64,000 nucleotides of DNA from Onchocerca volvulus (Eukaryota > Nematoda > Chromadorea > Rhabditida > Onchocercidae), in NCBI GenBank assembly GCA_000499405.2, contig HG738138.1, forward strand, positions 20,809,753 through 20,873,752, given 5' to 3'. The notes below the pieces were generated by a model. It was not told where the DNA came from and did not search any database. It worked only from the letters and a program-made list of their open reading frames with translations. A program made the translations under genes and the position numbers. Positions within the stretch are counted from its first letter, which is position 1; every line of letters begins with the position of its first letter. Below are positions 1 through 11,497 of this stretch, piece by piece.

Positions 1-128
1 GTGATAGGATAAAACAATATCGAGAACTTTGTATAACTCAATGAAATTAGTTTTATATTTTGGTTTCTATCCATTGAACAAAATATGCCTATCTATTCAT
101 TGATCATTGATCGCAAGCCATTTTGCAG

Positions 129-204
129 ATTGCTGGTGGATGTGTTAGCTTATCACACCTTTGGAAATGCTATGGAACAACTCGAGTACCGGGCGAGCTA
201 ATAG
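129..204 (+). other. Possible isolated internal exon of an unknown gene
   Basis: A stretch open on the plus strand is bounded by a good acceptor (TTTTGCAG ending at 128) and a possible donor (GTACTA at 205). It encodes about 25 residues beginning Ile-Ala-Gly-Gly-Cys and containing LWKCYGTTRVPGELIG. I do not recognise the family. Its gene would extend off the left edge of the window. No partner exon is visible to the right before the minus-strand glucosidase gene, so it could also be chance. Confidence 0.25.
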
Positions 205-283
205 GTACTATCTTATATTTATGACTGAATGGAGCCAGTCATGCGAGGCGGCTCCATCTAATCCAAAAGTGTCTAAACAGGCG

Positions 284-395
284 CTTCATCTGTATAAAAA
301 CACGTGCCTATCCGAATGCAACGTTGTTTCCAAATTTCAAATCGATCGGTGAAAAACTTGAAACGTTGTGTAAAAATGAACAATGAAGAAAGTAG
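284..395 (+). repeat. Solo Helitron-end-like repeat
   Basis: This copy contains the phrase 'ATCCGAATGCAACGTTGT' followed by a GAAAAACTTGAAACGTTGTG-like block. The same pair of blocks recurs at 62818-62940 (plus), 20975-21070 (plus), 18905-18975 (minus) and 33136-33262 (minus). The 18.9, 21.0 and 33.2 kb copies border Helitron helicase remnants, so this is read as a solo or non-autonomous element end. Confidence 0.5.
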
Positions 396-901
396 GCGTG
401 GCTTGAAAGTTCCATGTAAATTAGGAAAACAAATCTGAATTATAAAAAGTTAGATTTCCATTAAAACTAATTTCTGAGAAATTCACTAAATGATTCAGGC
501 TTATTCATCGGTAAATTATCATACAAGTGCTTCTCTCTAGCGTTTAAAAAAAAAAAACTTCAAAAAAATTTAAAAATAATTTAAACTTCACGTCTTATAT
601 TTTATGCTTACGGACGTGTTCGATTTGTATTTACGCTATAATGAGCATGAAACTGTGTAGAGTTATTTTTTTTTTTTTGATTCATTGATTTATCTTCTTC
701 TTTCCTCTTTTTTTTTTTTCTTTGAGATATAAAATTTGAACTTTTCAAAAATTAATTTTAATTAAAGTTTTTCAATCGTTTACAATTCAAGTTTGGATCC
801 ACAAGTAACACAGATACAGAATAAAAAAATTTTTGTAAAAGAGTTCTACTATATTTTAATCCACGTGGAAAAATTGAAATGTTATTAAAGGTCGTTCGCA
901 A
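396..901. other. AT-rich intergenic sequence, 3' side of GANAB
   Basis: No convincing exon was seen. Two T-rich tracts lie near 666-720. Being downstream of the minus-strand glucosidase stop at 902-904, this stretch should hold its 3' UTR. AATTTTA/AATAAA-like strings are too common here to name a single poly(A) signal. Confidence 0.4.
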
Positions 902-3900
902 TTACATGTGAATATCAATTCTGAATTCTTGCGTTAATAGGACATTTGGTTTTCGAATAATCAGAGTTTGAGCATCGCGATCATGAGTATAATCAGCAGT
1001 TTCTGGATTCCAATCTAAAAAATAAGGAAATGCAAAAAATAAAGAATGACAGTGAAAACAAATTATGCTTCAATCGATACTACTGTTGAATTTCGGGAAG
1101 CTGACATATTTAAAATTTAGTTATTTGAAATTTAGAAAAGTATTTAAGAATCAGAAAATTATGAATATAAAAATGATTACCATCTAAATAAATGTGAACG
1201 TTAGTAGGATAATATCGAACACCTCGTATTATAATCTTTTCTATAATAGCATCACTTTCTAATTTTCCCCTTTTATCCAAATTCTTCGATGAAATTGAAT
1301 GCAGCTGATCGCCTTCCTTCTTGTAGATGAAACCCCAATAGAAATACTGACCATTTTTGTATTCAAATGTCTCCCCATCATCCATATAAATTGTACCATT
1401 TGCATAATCACCCTAAAAAAATTTTTGCAACGCATCAAGATATAATATAATATAAAATGATATATATCATGATATAAAATATAAAATGATAACCACACTT
1501 GGAGAAGTTTTAGAACACTTAAGATATGTATGTGATTTTATATTTCAAAAATGAATGAATTGCTTCTCCTTTCAAAATTTCTGCACAATTTTACAGCGAT
1601 TTGGTGCTTCATTAAGACAAAAACTCTATTATAATTTGTCACTACTAAAGAACTTTCAAAAAGATAAGACAGGTTCTACAAAAAGGAAATCTTACACCAA
1701 AAGAATTCGCCTCTATGTTTATCACACAAATTTAATAAAAAAATTACATTAAAGTTGATTGCAATATACAAAGTAATGGGATCCTGAATCATCAGTGATG
1801 AAGCTCGTCGTACTCTCTCCCATGTTGGAATGATAGTACCACCTCGCTGGAATAGCGGTATTACATCGATTGGTGTATCCACGTAAACAGCACCAGGAGC
1901 TCCATGACCCTAAAGAAAAAAAGCCTTTCACTCTTAACATCACGATGGATTTTTCTGAAGGAAATATTGTAAATTCGAAACAATATTCTTTATTACTTAC
2001 ACCATCACTAAATTTAACGGATAAGAACTTTCCGATAAAAACTTTCATTCTTTGTTCCTTGCTATCCTTTATAGACCAGTAATTAAAAATAGCAGAAAAA
2101 AATATCATACCTTATGATCATTCCATCCATACCATATTACGTTTCTTTTACCTGGCAAATATAACGAAACGGATTGGACATCCGGATCCATTACTGGACG
2201 CACGAGTAAGCTGGGACCTATCAACCACTCACGTTCTTCATCAAATGCATCTTCATCATCCGGAAATTCGCTCCACAATGGTCTCATCGGTGGTTTTCCG
2301 GTTAGAGTATGTTCGTAAAACACCGTGTACCTAAGTAACATTAAAAGATTAGAACAAGCCTAAATAGATGTAGAGCAGATTTTACAATGCAACATATAAT
2401 CGAAAAGAATGGTTCAATGATATTTCAAGATAAAGAACACATGCCACGATTTTAAAAGTATTATGAGTAGCATTCGTGTAGTGCAGTAAAATAATGCTTT
2501 TAAAGCTAGAAAAAATTATTCAATAAAAATAGTAAAAAATCTCAATATTCTAAAAGTTTTAATTTACTGTCAAGAAAATAGATAATTCACGACGATACGT
2601 CACCTTCTTTAAAGCAATTTACAAAAAAGAAAGTTATTTTCAGCACCATCCAAAAACTTACCAGTAAGGCAGAAGAGAATAACGAGTTCGAATTGCTTTT
2701 CGAATTGCTAATTTTGTGCTATCTGAGAATAACCACGGTTCTCTACGCTTCGTGTCAATATGGGAATGAGATCTAAAAAATGGTTGGAAAGCGGCGACCT
2801 GAAAAAACAAGGTTTATAGATATTCTTGGCCACAATATATAATTTTAGTCTGTACGTACTTACATCAATTAATTCAAATAGAAATGTGAGATTTAATTAT
2901 GAATTTCTTCTTTAGATAAGCAGTTTCACAGCCAAATATAATTTAATAAAACCATTACCTGATACCAACGTATTAAAAGTTGTTCATCTGGATTACCAAA
3001 AAAACCACCAACATCAGCGCCAACATGTGGTATACCAGAAATGGACAATGACAGTAGCATTGGCACGGTTATTTTTAATTGTTGCCAACTTGCTGTATTA
3101 TCACCGGTCCATACAGCTGTTGTACGTTGGCTACCAGCAAAAAATGATCGTGTTAGTATAAACGGTCGTTTATGACCATTTGTACGCGCTAGATGACCGA
3201 GATAAGTTGACGAATGCTATAAAAATTATTAAAATTAAGTTGATTATTCTTATTATATTCAAAAGTTACTTACATTTCATCCTACATTAAAACCGAATTC
3301 CTCTGAATGTCATTAAAAATAATATAAATAAAATGATAAATATCCAAATAGATAAAAAAAAATCAAAGTTACAACGGTTTTTAAAATTTGTAACTAACAT
3401 GATAAAAACCATAAATATTGTGGATATCACGATGTTCCCAATCTCCAAAATGTCTGGCATCTTTGTCCATTGTTACTTCTGGACCACTGAATACTGATGG
3501 CTCATTCATATCATTCCATGTGAACAGATCTTGCGTTGAACCAACATACTGATCGAAAGCGAATTTATTTGCCCAAAAATTACGGACTGCTGGATTCAGA
3601 AAATCAAGATATGCTGATGCACCCGGCCAACAATGTCCTTCATACTCCTCACCATCCCTTTTCTAAATTGATGGCAACAATAAAAATAAGGATAAATAAA
3701 ATTCAGAATAAAACCTTGTGGAAACTGTAACACATAAAAGACACAATGCGATACAAGAAAATAACTAATAATATGAATGCATTTGAAGTTGCAAGCAAAT
3801 AAGAGAAGAATAGAATCAGTCAAGTCTCAATCCTTATGCAACTTTTATAATGTTGAAAAAAAAAAAAGACTTTGTGAAAAAAACATAGCATACCTTTATA

Positions 3901-6455
3901 AAGTAACCAAGTTCTTTTGCTTCTTTGTATACGTGGTAATTATCATCCTTTTTTATATGAGGATCAATGATTGTAGCCATTTTGCGTCCCTGGTAATATA
4001 TAAGAACAATTACAATTTGAGTAAAAATTAGAGTAAAAATCCAAAAAAAATTTTCAGTAATGAATCATTTCAAAAACTTACTTTCGATACCAAGCTATCG
4101 ATCATTTTTTCTGGTTTTGAAAATTTATTAGGATCCCATGTGAAATATCGTTTCCCATCAGTATGTTCAATATCAAGCCAAATTGAATCTACTGGTATAT
4201 CGTGTTTATCAAAATTCGCATGTACTTCACGAACATCTTCCTCGTCATTATAATTCCATCTGCACTGATGATAACCCAGTGCAAAAAGCTGGAGAATAAT
4301 TTATAAAGGTGAGGAATATTTGAAAAATATTTGCTTTCTGTAATTTGAGTTCGCACTTTCTCATTTCAACGAAATATGAATAATAATGTGAAAAGAACAA
4401 AATAATGAATACATACAGGTGGTAATGGATAAACACCAGTCAATTCAGAATTTTGCCTGAATATATCATCAGGTTTTGGACCCAACATTAAGAAAAAATC
4501 AATGAGACCAGATTCCGACATGAAATGAGCATCAATCTGTGGCACATCCACAGAATTTCTTCTGAATTTCTCAACAAGTGAGCGCAGAATGCCCTGAAAT
4601 CAATTGATGAAATTGTTTGAATCGATTGAATAATCCCCTGCACTGAAAATTTATAAAAAGAAATCTTTCATCTTTGAGTATAGAAAAAGGTTTTGCAAAA
4701 ATCAGAAATCTTTGTTGAATTACTACTTCATTTCTGATCTAACTGATCCATTCACAACAATTTGTTGATATTTCTAGTCAAAAAAAAAAAGTGAAAACGA
4801 GAATGAAACATGCCTTATCCGTGGTTGAAGAGTCAATATCCACCCATGTTTCGGCAGCATTCAACCACAGCAAGCCCAATGAATGCTCCTTATTATGGGC
4901 TAGCAAAAAAGGTACTGCACCGTAAAGGGACATAAGTTCATTAACTTCAAATTCAAAAACATCCAAGTTATATAATCGATAAGGATCCACAGATCTGAAA
5001 AATCTTTTTTGAAAGGACAGAGCCAAAAACTAAGAATCACAATCTGACTTTCTAGAGTTGTGATCGAAGAATTGCTATTGATACTGATAGCAGATAATTA
5101 ATGATATCTATTACTAAAGTTATGCCACTTCAATTAGCCAAAAGAGAGCTTATAAGGATGTTAATATTCATAAAACATCCAAATATGCTGAAACACTCAC
5201 GTTGTAGATCTTAATGCAAAACTGTCCGCGTGTTCGGGTAAACCATATATGAATTTATAACCAATAAAAGATAAATCAATACCAACAGAACTTGATCCTG
5301 AAGATTTAAATGGAATCAATACAACTAAACAGAATCTATGAAAAAAATAAAAATAGATCTCTAACTTAACCAACAAAGTGATAAAATAGAAATACCAAAA
5401 GGTTTAGAATCGTGATGATTTTTAAAATTCTCATCCCAGAAACCTTCTGCTGCTTTTGCTTCATCTCCATCTTCCTGAAAAAACAAACATGTATTATTAC
5501 ACATCCAAACCTTTATTCATTTGAATTAAGTAATATTTGATTAGTAGCTGAGCAACTGCAACTCAGAAATAATGATAAATTTCCGAAGTGGCAATAATTA
5601 CAAGATGACAGTGAAACTGAAAAATATACCTTTTTTCTAAATTGTTCAAATTTCAATGCATTGTTGGGATTAATACTGATAACTAATTCATCTTTAATGA
5701 ATAAGTCAATGCGGAATGGTTCATAATTCAGTAACACCTTTGCATTGTTTGCTGTAATTATAATAGTAGAATTGTCGTTAACTTCCACCGATTTAAAGCT
5801 ACAATAGAAAATTTTATAGGAAACTGACACTAATACAGTTATAAATGTCAACATCGAACAAAAGCTCAAACAAATAATGTAAAATTCAAATGAAAATTAT
5901 GCATTTAAATTTTCTAGTTATTATAGGATAATTCTGAAAGGGAAAATCAGCAGTATCCCGTATTAAAGATCTCCATATTTGGTTTTAATAATTCAACTGA
6001 GGATAACAAAACATATATAAAAGCGACGATGAGCGCCTAAAAATTTTATAAATTCGAAATTTCTTGGAATGAGAACAAATTTTCGTGCCGAATAATTGAT
6101 AAAGAATTAGAAAACTTACTCCAAAGTTTTCAAATTGCTTCCATCCTTTAAGGCATCTAAAGGTTGAAATCGTGGTCGTATCGATCCTTCTTTCTCATCA
6201 ATTAACAATCTTATTGTTGCATCATTCAACGATACGATACTCAATTTCAATTTATTAACCCTACTTTCTAAATCCGCAGTCAACGCTGAACTATTATGCG
6301 TAACGGTTCCTGCAGTTACTATATAATTCGCTTTCTCCGTTTGTGTTCTATGCCGCCTGCAACATCACATTTCTAATATTTTAAAATATTCTGAACAATT
6401 ATTTAATTGAAAATTCATAAACGAGAAAATAACGTTACCTCTTCACACGAAGCAT
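902..6455 (-). CDS. GANAB: Glucosidase II alpha subunit (neutral alpha-glucosidase AB, GH31)
   Basis: The enzyme trims the two inner alpha-1,3-glucoses from N-glycans in the ER and so drives the calnexin/calreticulin cycle. Sixteen exons (plus coordinates): 6439-6455, 6120-6356, 5630-5798, 5396-5474, 5201-5297, 4814-4994, 4417-4593, 4082-4288, 3894-3989, 3399-3662, 2959-3216, 2662-2798, 2111-2330, 1748-1909, 1181-1412 and 902-1014. They join in frame to about 881 residues; the vertebrate enzyme has about 944. The GH31 nucleophile motif [10 protein letters not shown] lies in exon 3399-3662, the acid/base segment AVWTGDN in 2959-3216, and [18 protein letters not shown] sequence in 4082-4288. 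The [11 protein letters not shown] block is in 4814-4994. The start chosen (ATG at 6453-6455) gives MLRVKR joined to RHRTQ, matching the region just after the signal peptide of relatives. No signal peptide is visible, so a further upstream exon is likely missing. The intron after exon 4814-4994 appears to use a GC donor. Confidence 0.93.
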
Positions 6456-7202
6456 TAGAGTTCAAATTTTTAATTTTTCCAAAAGTTGCAGGTTTCATGT
6501 CTATATGTACAGATTAGACAATCTGTAAATGAATTGTGGAAACCATCTACTTCCGCTATTCAACAGTATGCCACTTCTTTCTTATTTTGTTTCAAATATA
6601 ACAAACGATTTTATAAACAAAAAAAAGAAAAAACAAACTTGCAAAAACCCGACTGTTCACATTTCTTGAAATTACTTCTATCAACTGCTTGAATGATTGA
6701 TACATAGATGAAAAAGATAAGAATAATTCTAAGGGTCATAAATTTTAACACAACGTCCCACATCGATCCTACACTTCAACTCCAGTGTGCCTGAAAGTAA
6801 AACATACAATATAGTAGTTTTTCTTGTGACGAAAAAACTGCCGTCTATCGCCTCCAGGACTATTTCTTGGGAACAACACGGGTAAGAAAAAGTTAATGCC
6901 ATCCAGCAGCTAACTTTTGCTTAATTATGCGATGTTTAGTTTCATGTACTGAAGAAATGCTGGATATATTCCGATGAACAGGCAAGTACATTTGCACACG
7001 TCAAATTAATAGCCATATTAATTATTGCAACAGTAAAGTACAGCAAATTACTACGGAAAAATGAAACAGTACTACTGTTCACATCTCACGTGTCAATAGA
7101 ACAGGTAATTAAAAAAACGGAAAAAAAGCGACAAATGATGCAGAAAAATGATATAAATGATAATCAACGAATTGCGAAGGCCCGCAACTTATCATTGTGC
7201 AG
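6456..7202. promoter_or_regulatory. Divergent intergenic region between GANAB and SNM1
   Basis: The glucosidase gene runs leftward from here and the SNM1 gene runs rightward from 7988, so promoters of both probably lie between 6456 and 7987. I see no clear TATA box or other named site. The missing signal-peptide exon of the glucosidase gene would be expected on the minus strand in this stretch, but none could be identified. Confidence 0.35.
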
Positions 7203-7707
7203 CTCCGCAGCTCATCACTGTGCATAAACAGAGATGTCCGATGGATACATTTATCAGTAATCCTAGCACAAGTATCATCAGGTAATGAATTAACATAGTT
7301 CGGACAAGTGAATAAATTGAAGAAAAAGGTCAATATGTGTCGAAAACCAAATGAAAGTGCTATATCAAAAGAAAAGTTGAAAAAAGGACTTGCAGATCTC
7401 GGACTCCTCCAAGTCAATTTACAACAGATCTCGAGGGACTTATCAGTTTCCCAATACATGGATGATAACCGTTCACCCACACCCGCTCTTTGCTACGTGT
7501 CGTGTCACAGGTAGACCACCAAGTTATGTCAACCCCACTCTCTAGAGACCTTCCTTTATCAGATACTCCAATCAATCAATGACTGGAATGACCCCTTGTC
7601 ACAGATGATAATGAAGATAAGGAGAAACAAGCAGAACAAGGAGTTGATTGAAGGGAAAGACGACTTGGCGAATCTCTCTTCCAGCATTGACAGTTCAGTT
7701 TTTGACT
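7203..7707 (+). other. Candidate small coiled-coil gene or gene relic with one in-frame TAG
   Basis: The reading frame is open from 7203 if a 42-base intron (GTAATC...CATAG, 7257-7298) is removed, then from 7299 to a stop at 7705-7707, apart from a single TAG at 7512-7514. The product would be lysine-rich and helical in the middle (KKVNMCRKPNESAISKEKLK, then GLADLGLLQVNLQQISRDLS). After the TAG it continues as an acidic tail ending SSSIDSSVFD. Base composition is less AT-rich than the flanks. Alternatively, splicing from GTTTCC after 'RDLS' to the acceptor before 7511 gives a shorter product ending at 7579-7581. No family recognised; it may be a pseudogene. Confidence 0.3.
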
Positions 7708-7987
7708 AGAGCTGTAGAAAATGTGGAAAAGAAGGAAAGTAGAAAAAAAGAGTATCAAAAGTGTGGGGAATAGAAGAGAGTGATGAAGCATGCAGAAACC
7801 ATTTTGATTGATAGAAGTGAAAGAGAAAAACGAGAAAATTACAAAAATTAGCATGAGTTGGTGGTTAACAGAGAATCAGTTAGGTGATGGACAGGTTGCG
7901 AAAGAAGAAGTTTGGAACTGATTGTTTGATCTGATCAAGGAGTGGAAGATCAGAGTGTGATTCTATTATTTCTTCAGATTGCATTAG

Positions 7988-10900
7988 ATGCCACAATCAG
8001 GCGTATTGATCGATGGATTTATCGCGATCGATAAATTCCCGAGAGATTCTGCCATTGAGTATTATTTCCTAACTCATGCACACTCCGATCATTATGGTGC
8101 TATTGATGTAAGTTTTTGTAGTTGGCAGCTTCAACTGCTAAGGCATTTCAATGCTAATAAATTCGCTGCTTTTCGTTAATTTTTTGTATGCCGTAACTGG
8201 TTTTGTCGAAATTTTGCATAAAGATGGGAAAGGGACCTTTTAATTCGAAAAATAAGTTTGAATTATTTTCATAACTGATACTGACCTCGTATTAATGAAT
8301 CCGTATGCAACTATATACTCTTTGACCATTATTGATGGGTCATTAGGAATACAGCGCTGAAGTATTCTGATAAATGAATTATCATGTTAACAAATGAAGT
8401 ATAATAATAATTTTGTTAATATATATAGTGCTGAAATTATTGGAGATACTCTGTTTATAGTTTTCGTTTTCATTCGTTTTGACTGTCGGATTGCAGTTTG
8501 AATTTCAAATTTTGATTATTTCTAAAACGATTATCATTTACTAAGCTTAATAATACTGAATCTATACATTCATTCTTTATTACAGAATAAATGGAATAAT
8601 GGTACTATATACTGCTCACCTATAACAGCTCAGGTTCTCCCAATCGTTACTCATCATTCGAGATCAAAACGTGCTGGAATTAGAAGCCACTTAATTCATC
8701 CTCTGAACCTAAATGTTTGGCATCATATGAATGGCTTCTCAGTGATGCTGTTAGATGCAAATCATATCCCTGGTTCTGTTATGTTTCTCTTTGAAGGTGA
8801 TCGAATATCAGATAGTCGAATTCTTTTTACGGGTGATTTTCGAGCTGATATTCAACTTTATCAAAATATATTTGCGGTGTCAGTTTTGCAAGAGGTTAAT
8901 TTGCATTGAAATTTCTAAAGTTCTTTTGTTTTTCTTTTTGTATACACAGTGCATAGCAAAGTATATTAGTTTTATCATTTAATTGATAATAAAGCGAAAG
9001 ATGACAATTAAGTTTTATTTACATAGTAATATGTAGGGGCAAACAATTTTTTTAGAATTATATCTCCTATTCTGCTTTAAAATAAATTTATTTGAAGAGA
9101 AGTTATTGTGTTAATCTGCAAATAATTTATCTAGAGAAGTCTTAGCAAAATATATTTGGATACCACATATATTAATTGCACTCGAGAAGAATTTCCTAGT
9201 CGAGAAGCTTCAGCAGCTGAAATATGCCATCTTCTGCGTGAACTCTTTTTTAATGATTCTAAACCGGTAACGATTATGGTCCCGAAAGTTGGTCGTGAAC
9301 AATTACTTGTTGATATAGCGATGGAGTTCAAAGTAGGTGTATCAATTGCAAATATCAATTTTGTCTTTTTAATTAAAAGCATCTCAAAATTTATCTTGCT
9401 TTTTCAATTTTTTCAAAAGCATTCTGAAGCATATCGACAAAAAACAGAAAGGTTTGCTGACTTTTGCATGTTAATACTTTTTGCAGTGCAAGGTATGGGT
9501 TGATTATGTTCGCTTCCAAATAGCCGGAATTCTTGGATTAAATGAATATTTTACAACCGAGAAGGCAGAAACTTCTATTTGGACCTGTACAAGGCAGTAA
9601 GTAAAGTTAAATCCACTTATAGTAGAGGCTTCTGGCAGTATTTAGAATGAATAAATAAATAAAAAAATCTTTATATCTAGGAAATTAAATAATTTTTTTT
9701 TCTTTTTTTAATCTATATATCTAGAAAATTAGATTGATAAAAATTGCCACTTATGCCAAACTACCCATCAGGATAAAGTTGCTGACTGCTGAAATAATTT
9801 ATTGTATAAAGTTCGATTTGAGTTTCAAGATCATTTAATCCAGAAATATTCGTTCAATCCTGTACGATACGGATACTTATGTCATTGATGCCTCTATGTT
9901 ACGACATATCAAGTCGAATTCTGTCATTAAGTAAGAATAAATATATTTTTATTTTTGTGTATATGTATGCCCAATAACTGTATAATTCTGGAGAAAGCAT
10001 ATTGTTGTTTGTGGGAAATTCAACAGTGATAGAATGATATTAGCAGCTGGCTGATATCATTCTACAACCTGTCAATCAAATCAACATCAGCAAAACACTT
10101 GTCGAAAGAATTCTAGAAAGAAATTTAGAAATATTTTCAAAATTGGAATGTATTTGTCTTATGTTGAATTGCGTATTATGGTAATTAAACTTCCAGAAAT
10201 AAAAGGATGCGCTATATTGAATATTCGGATCACAGTAGCCCAAATGAAATACGTGATTTTCTTTCTCAGCTCTCATTTACCCAGATTATCGGACTGTCAG
10301 TGCAATTGTCAGAAAAACAGACTGAAGAACTTGAACGACTCAGTTTGACGGGTTTCAATGACGTATTAATAAGAACTGAAACTGATGAAGGCATCGATGA
10401 AAATGAATTATCTGCACTAGTTTCATCAGACATTCGGAGCAGGTTTTTTTTCTTTTTCTCTTTTTTGAAAGTTTTACTCTTTCTATTCACAAGTTTTTTC
10501 ATTTTGAAAATAAAAGAACAATAAATTGGATTTGACTTCAGAATTGGATTGGCTTGCGATCATGCACTGAGAAGTGTTTTTGATATTGAAATATTGCAAG
10601 GTCAGAAGGAAGAATCAAGTACTATTAACAAGTCTCAACTTGTAATAGATAAAGGAAATACAATTGTTTCTTCTGGTGTAACAATATTGGAAGTAGCTAT
10701 GCCAAGAAACATAGAAGATACTGGATTGTCGAATGAAATAGCTGCAAAATCAGATGAAAAGCTTCAAAGAGCTGGACAAGAAATTAAAAAAAACGCTGAA
10801 AATTTATTGAAAGCTATTGATAATGAGGATGATTATATTTTCAATTTGATAGTAAAAGAGATTACACGAACTGTTAATGTAGAAAATCTGGCAACACATA

Positions 10901-11497
10901 TTTGTATGGAATTGAATAATAGTGAAAATGAAGAAAAGGATAATTTGTTGCATGAATTTTTGAATGAAATGGATATTTCGAAAGAAGTGGAAAATTTGGA
11001 TAGTTTCGGTGAACAATATCGCGAGGCTGTGAATGCTGTGGCAAAAATGCGAACAGGTTTTTCGGTTTTTTTATTTTTTGATTTTTCAGTTTATTTTTTC
11101 GTTCATCTTTACTTTCTTAGATAATGTGAAAATTGGTGAGTTCTGGATTAATTATGTTTAATTTCTTCAAGGTGGAATTTTGTCACTTATGAGGTTTTTT
11201 TTCTGTTTATTTATTTAATAACTATGAATATTGACTTTTACGGACAGGCATTCAGAGCACTGAATGAGTTAAATAAGTTGAGGTTGAATTATAGAGATCA
11301 TTTGTAATTTATTATAGTAATACCTGCAGATTTCAGTTCATGATAAGAATTTACCCTATAATGCTCAAGAACATGTTGTTTATGACATTTCACGAGCACC
11401 AACCTCGATAAACATTCCTCTCGAGTGGCTGAATGAATCAGGTTTGCCGAAAATCCGTTGTCATAAAGAATCAAGGAAACCTAACATAAATTTTTAA
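7988..11497 (+). CDS. SNM1-family DNA nuclease, Artemis-like (metallo-beta-lactamase/beta-CASP)
   Basis: SNM1 proteins (SNM1A, Apollo, Artemis) are zinc-dependent DNA nucleases acting in crosslink repair, telomere processing and end joining. Nine exons: 7988-8107, 8586-8876, 9135-9332, 9487-9596, 9844-9930, 10206-10442, 10542-11056, 11121-11135 (15 bases) and 11337-11497. They join in frame to about 577 residues. Metal ligands seen: HAHSDH at residues 30-35, H100 in DANHIPGS, D124 in FTGDFR. The beta-CASP part has YLDTT (about 144-148) with PSRE soon after, and YSDHSS near 275-280. The N-terminus (IAIDKFPRD...YYFLTHAHSDH), LDTT/PSRE and the EIRDFL block resemble Artemis more than Apollo, although YSDHSS is Apollo-like. 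The C-terminal 250-300 residues are acidic and unrecognised. The start follows an ATTAG acceptor directly, suggesting spliced-leader addition. Confidence 0.85.
10031..10063 (+). other. Short hairpin in an SNM1 intron
   Basis: AGAATGATATTAGC (10031-10044) and GCTGATATCATTCT (10050-10063) form a 14-base stem with one mismatch and a 5-base loop, within the intron between exons 9844-9930 and 10206-10442. It may have no function. Confidence 0.4.

Noticed and set aside
7109..7480. 123-codon open frame on the minus strand
   Set aside because: It is antisense to the better plus-strand candidate, is rich in Phe/Ser from purine-rich DNA read backwards, and has no motif.
11248..11267. Alternative end of the SNM1 gene at 11267
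   Set aside because: Acceptor ACAG at 11247 joins in phase but stops after a few residues. The exon 11337-11497 also joins in phase and stays open for 53 codons, so it was preferred.
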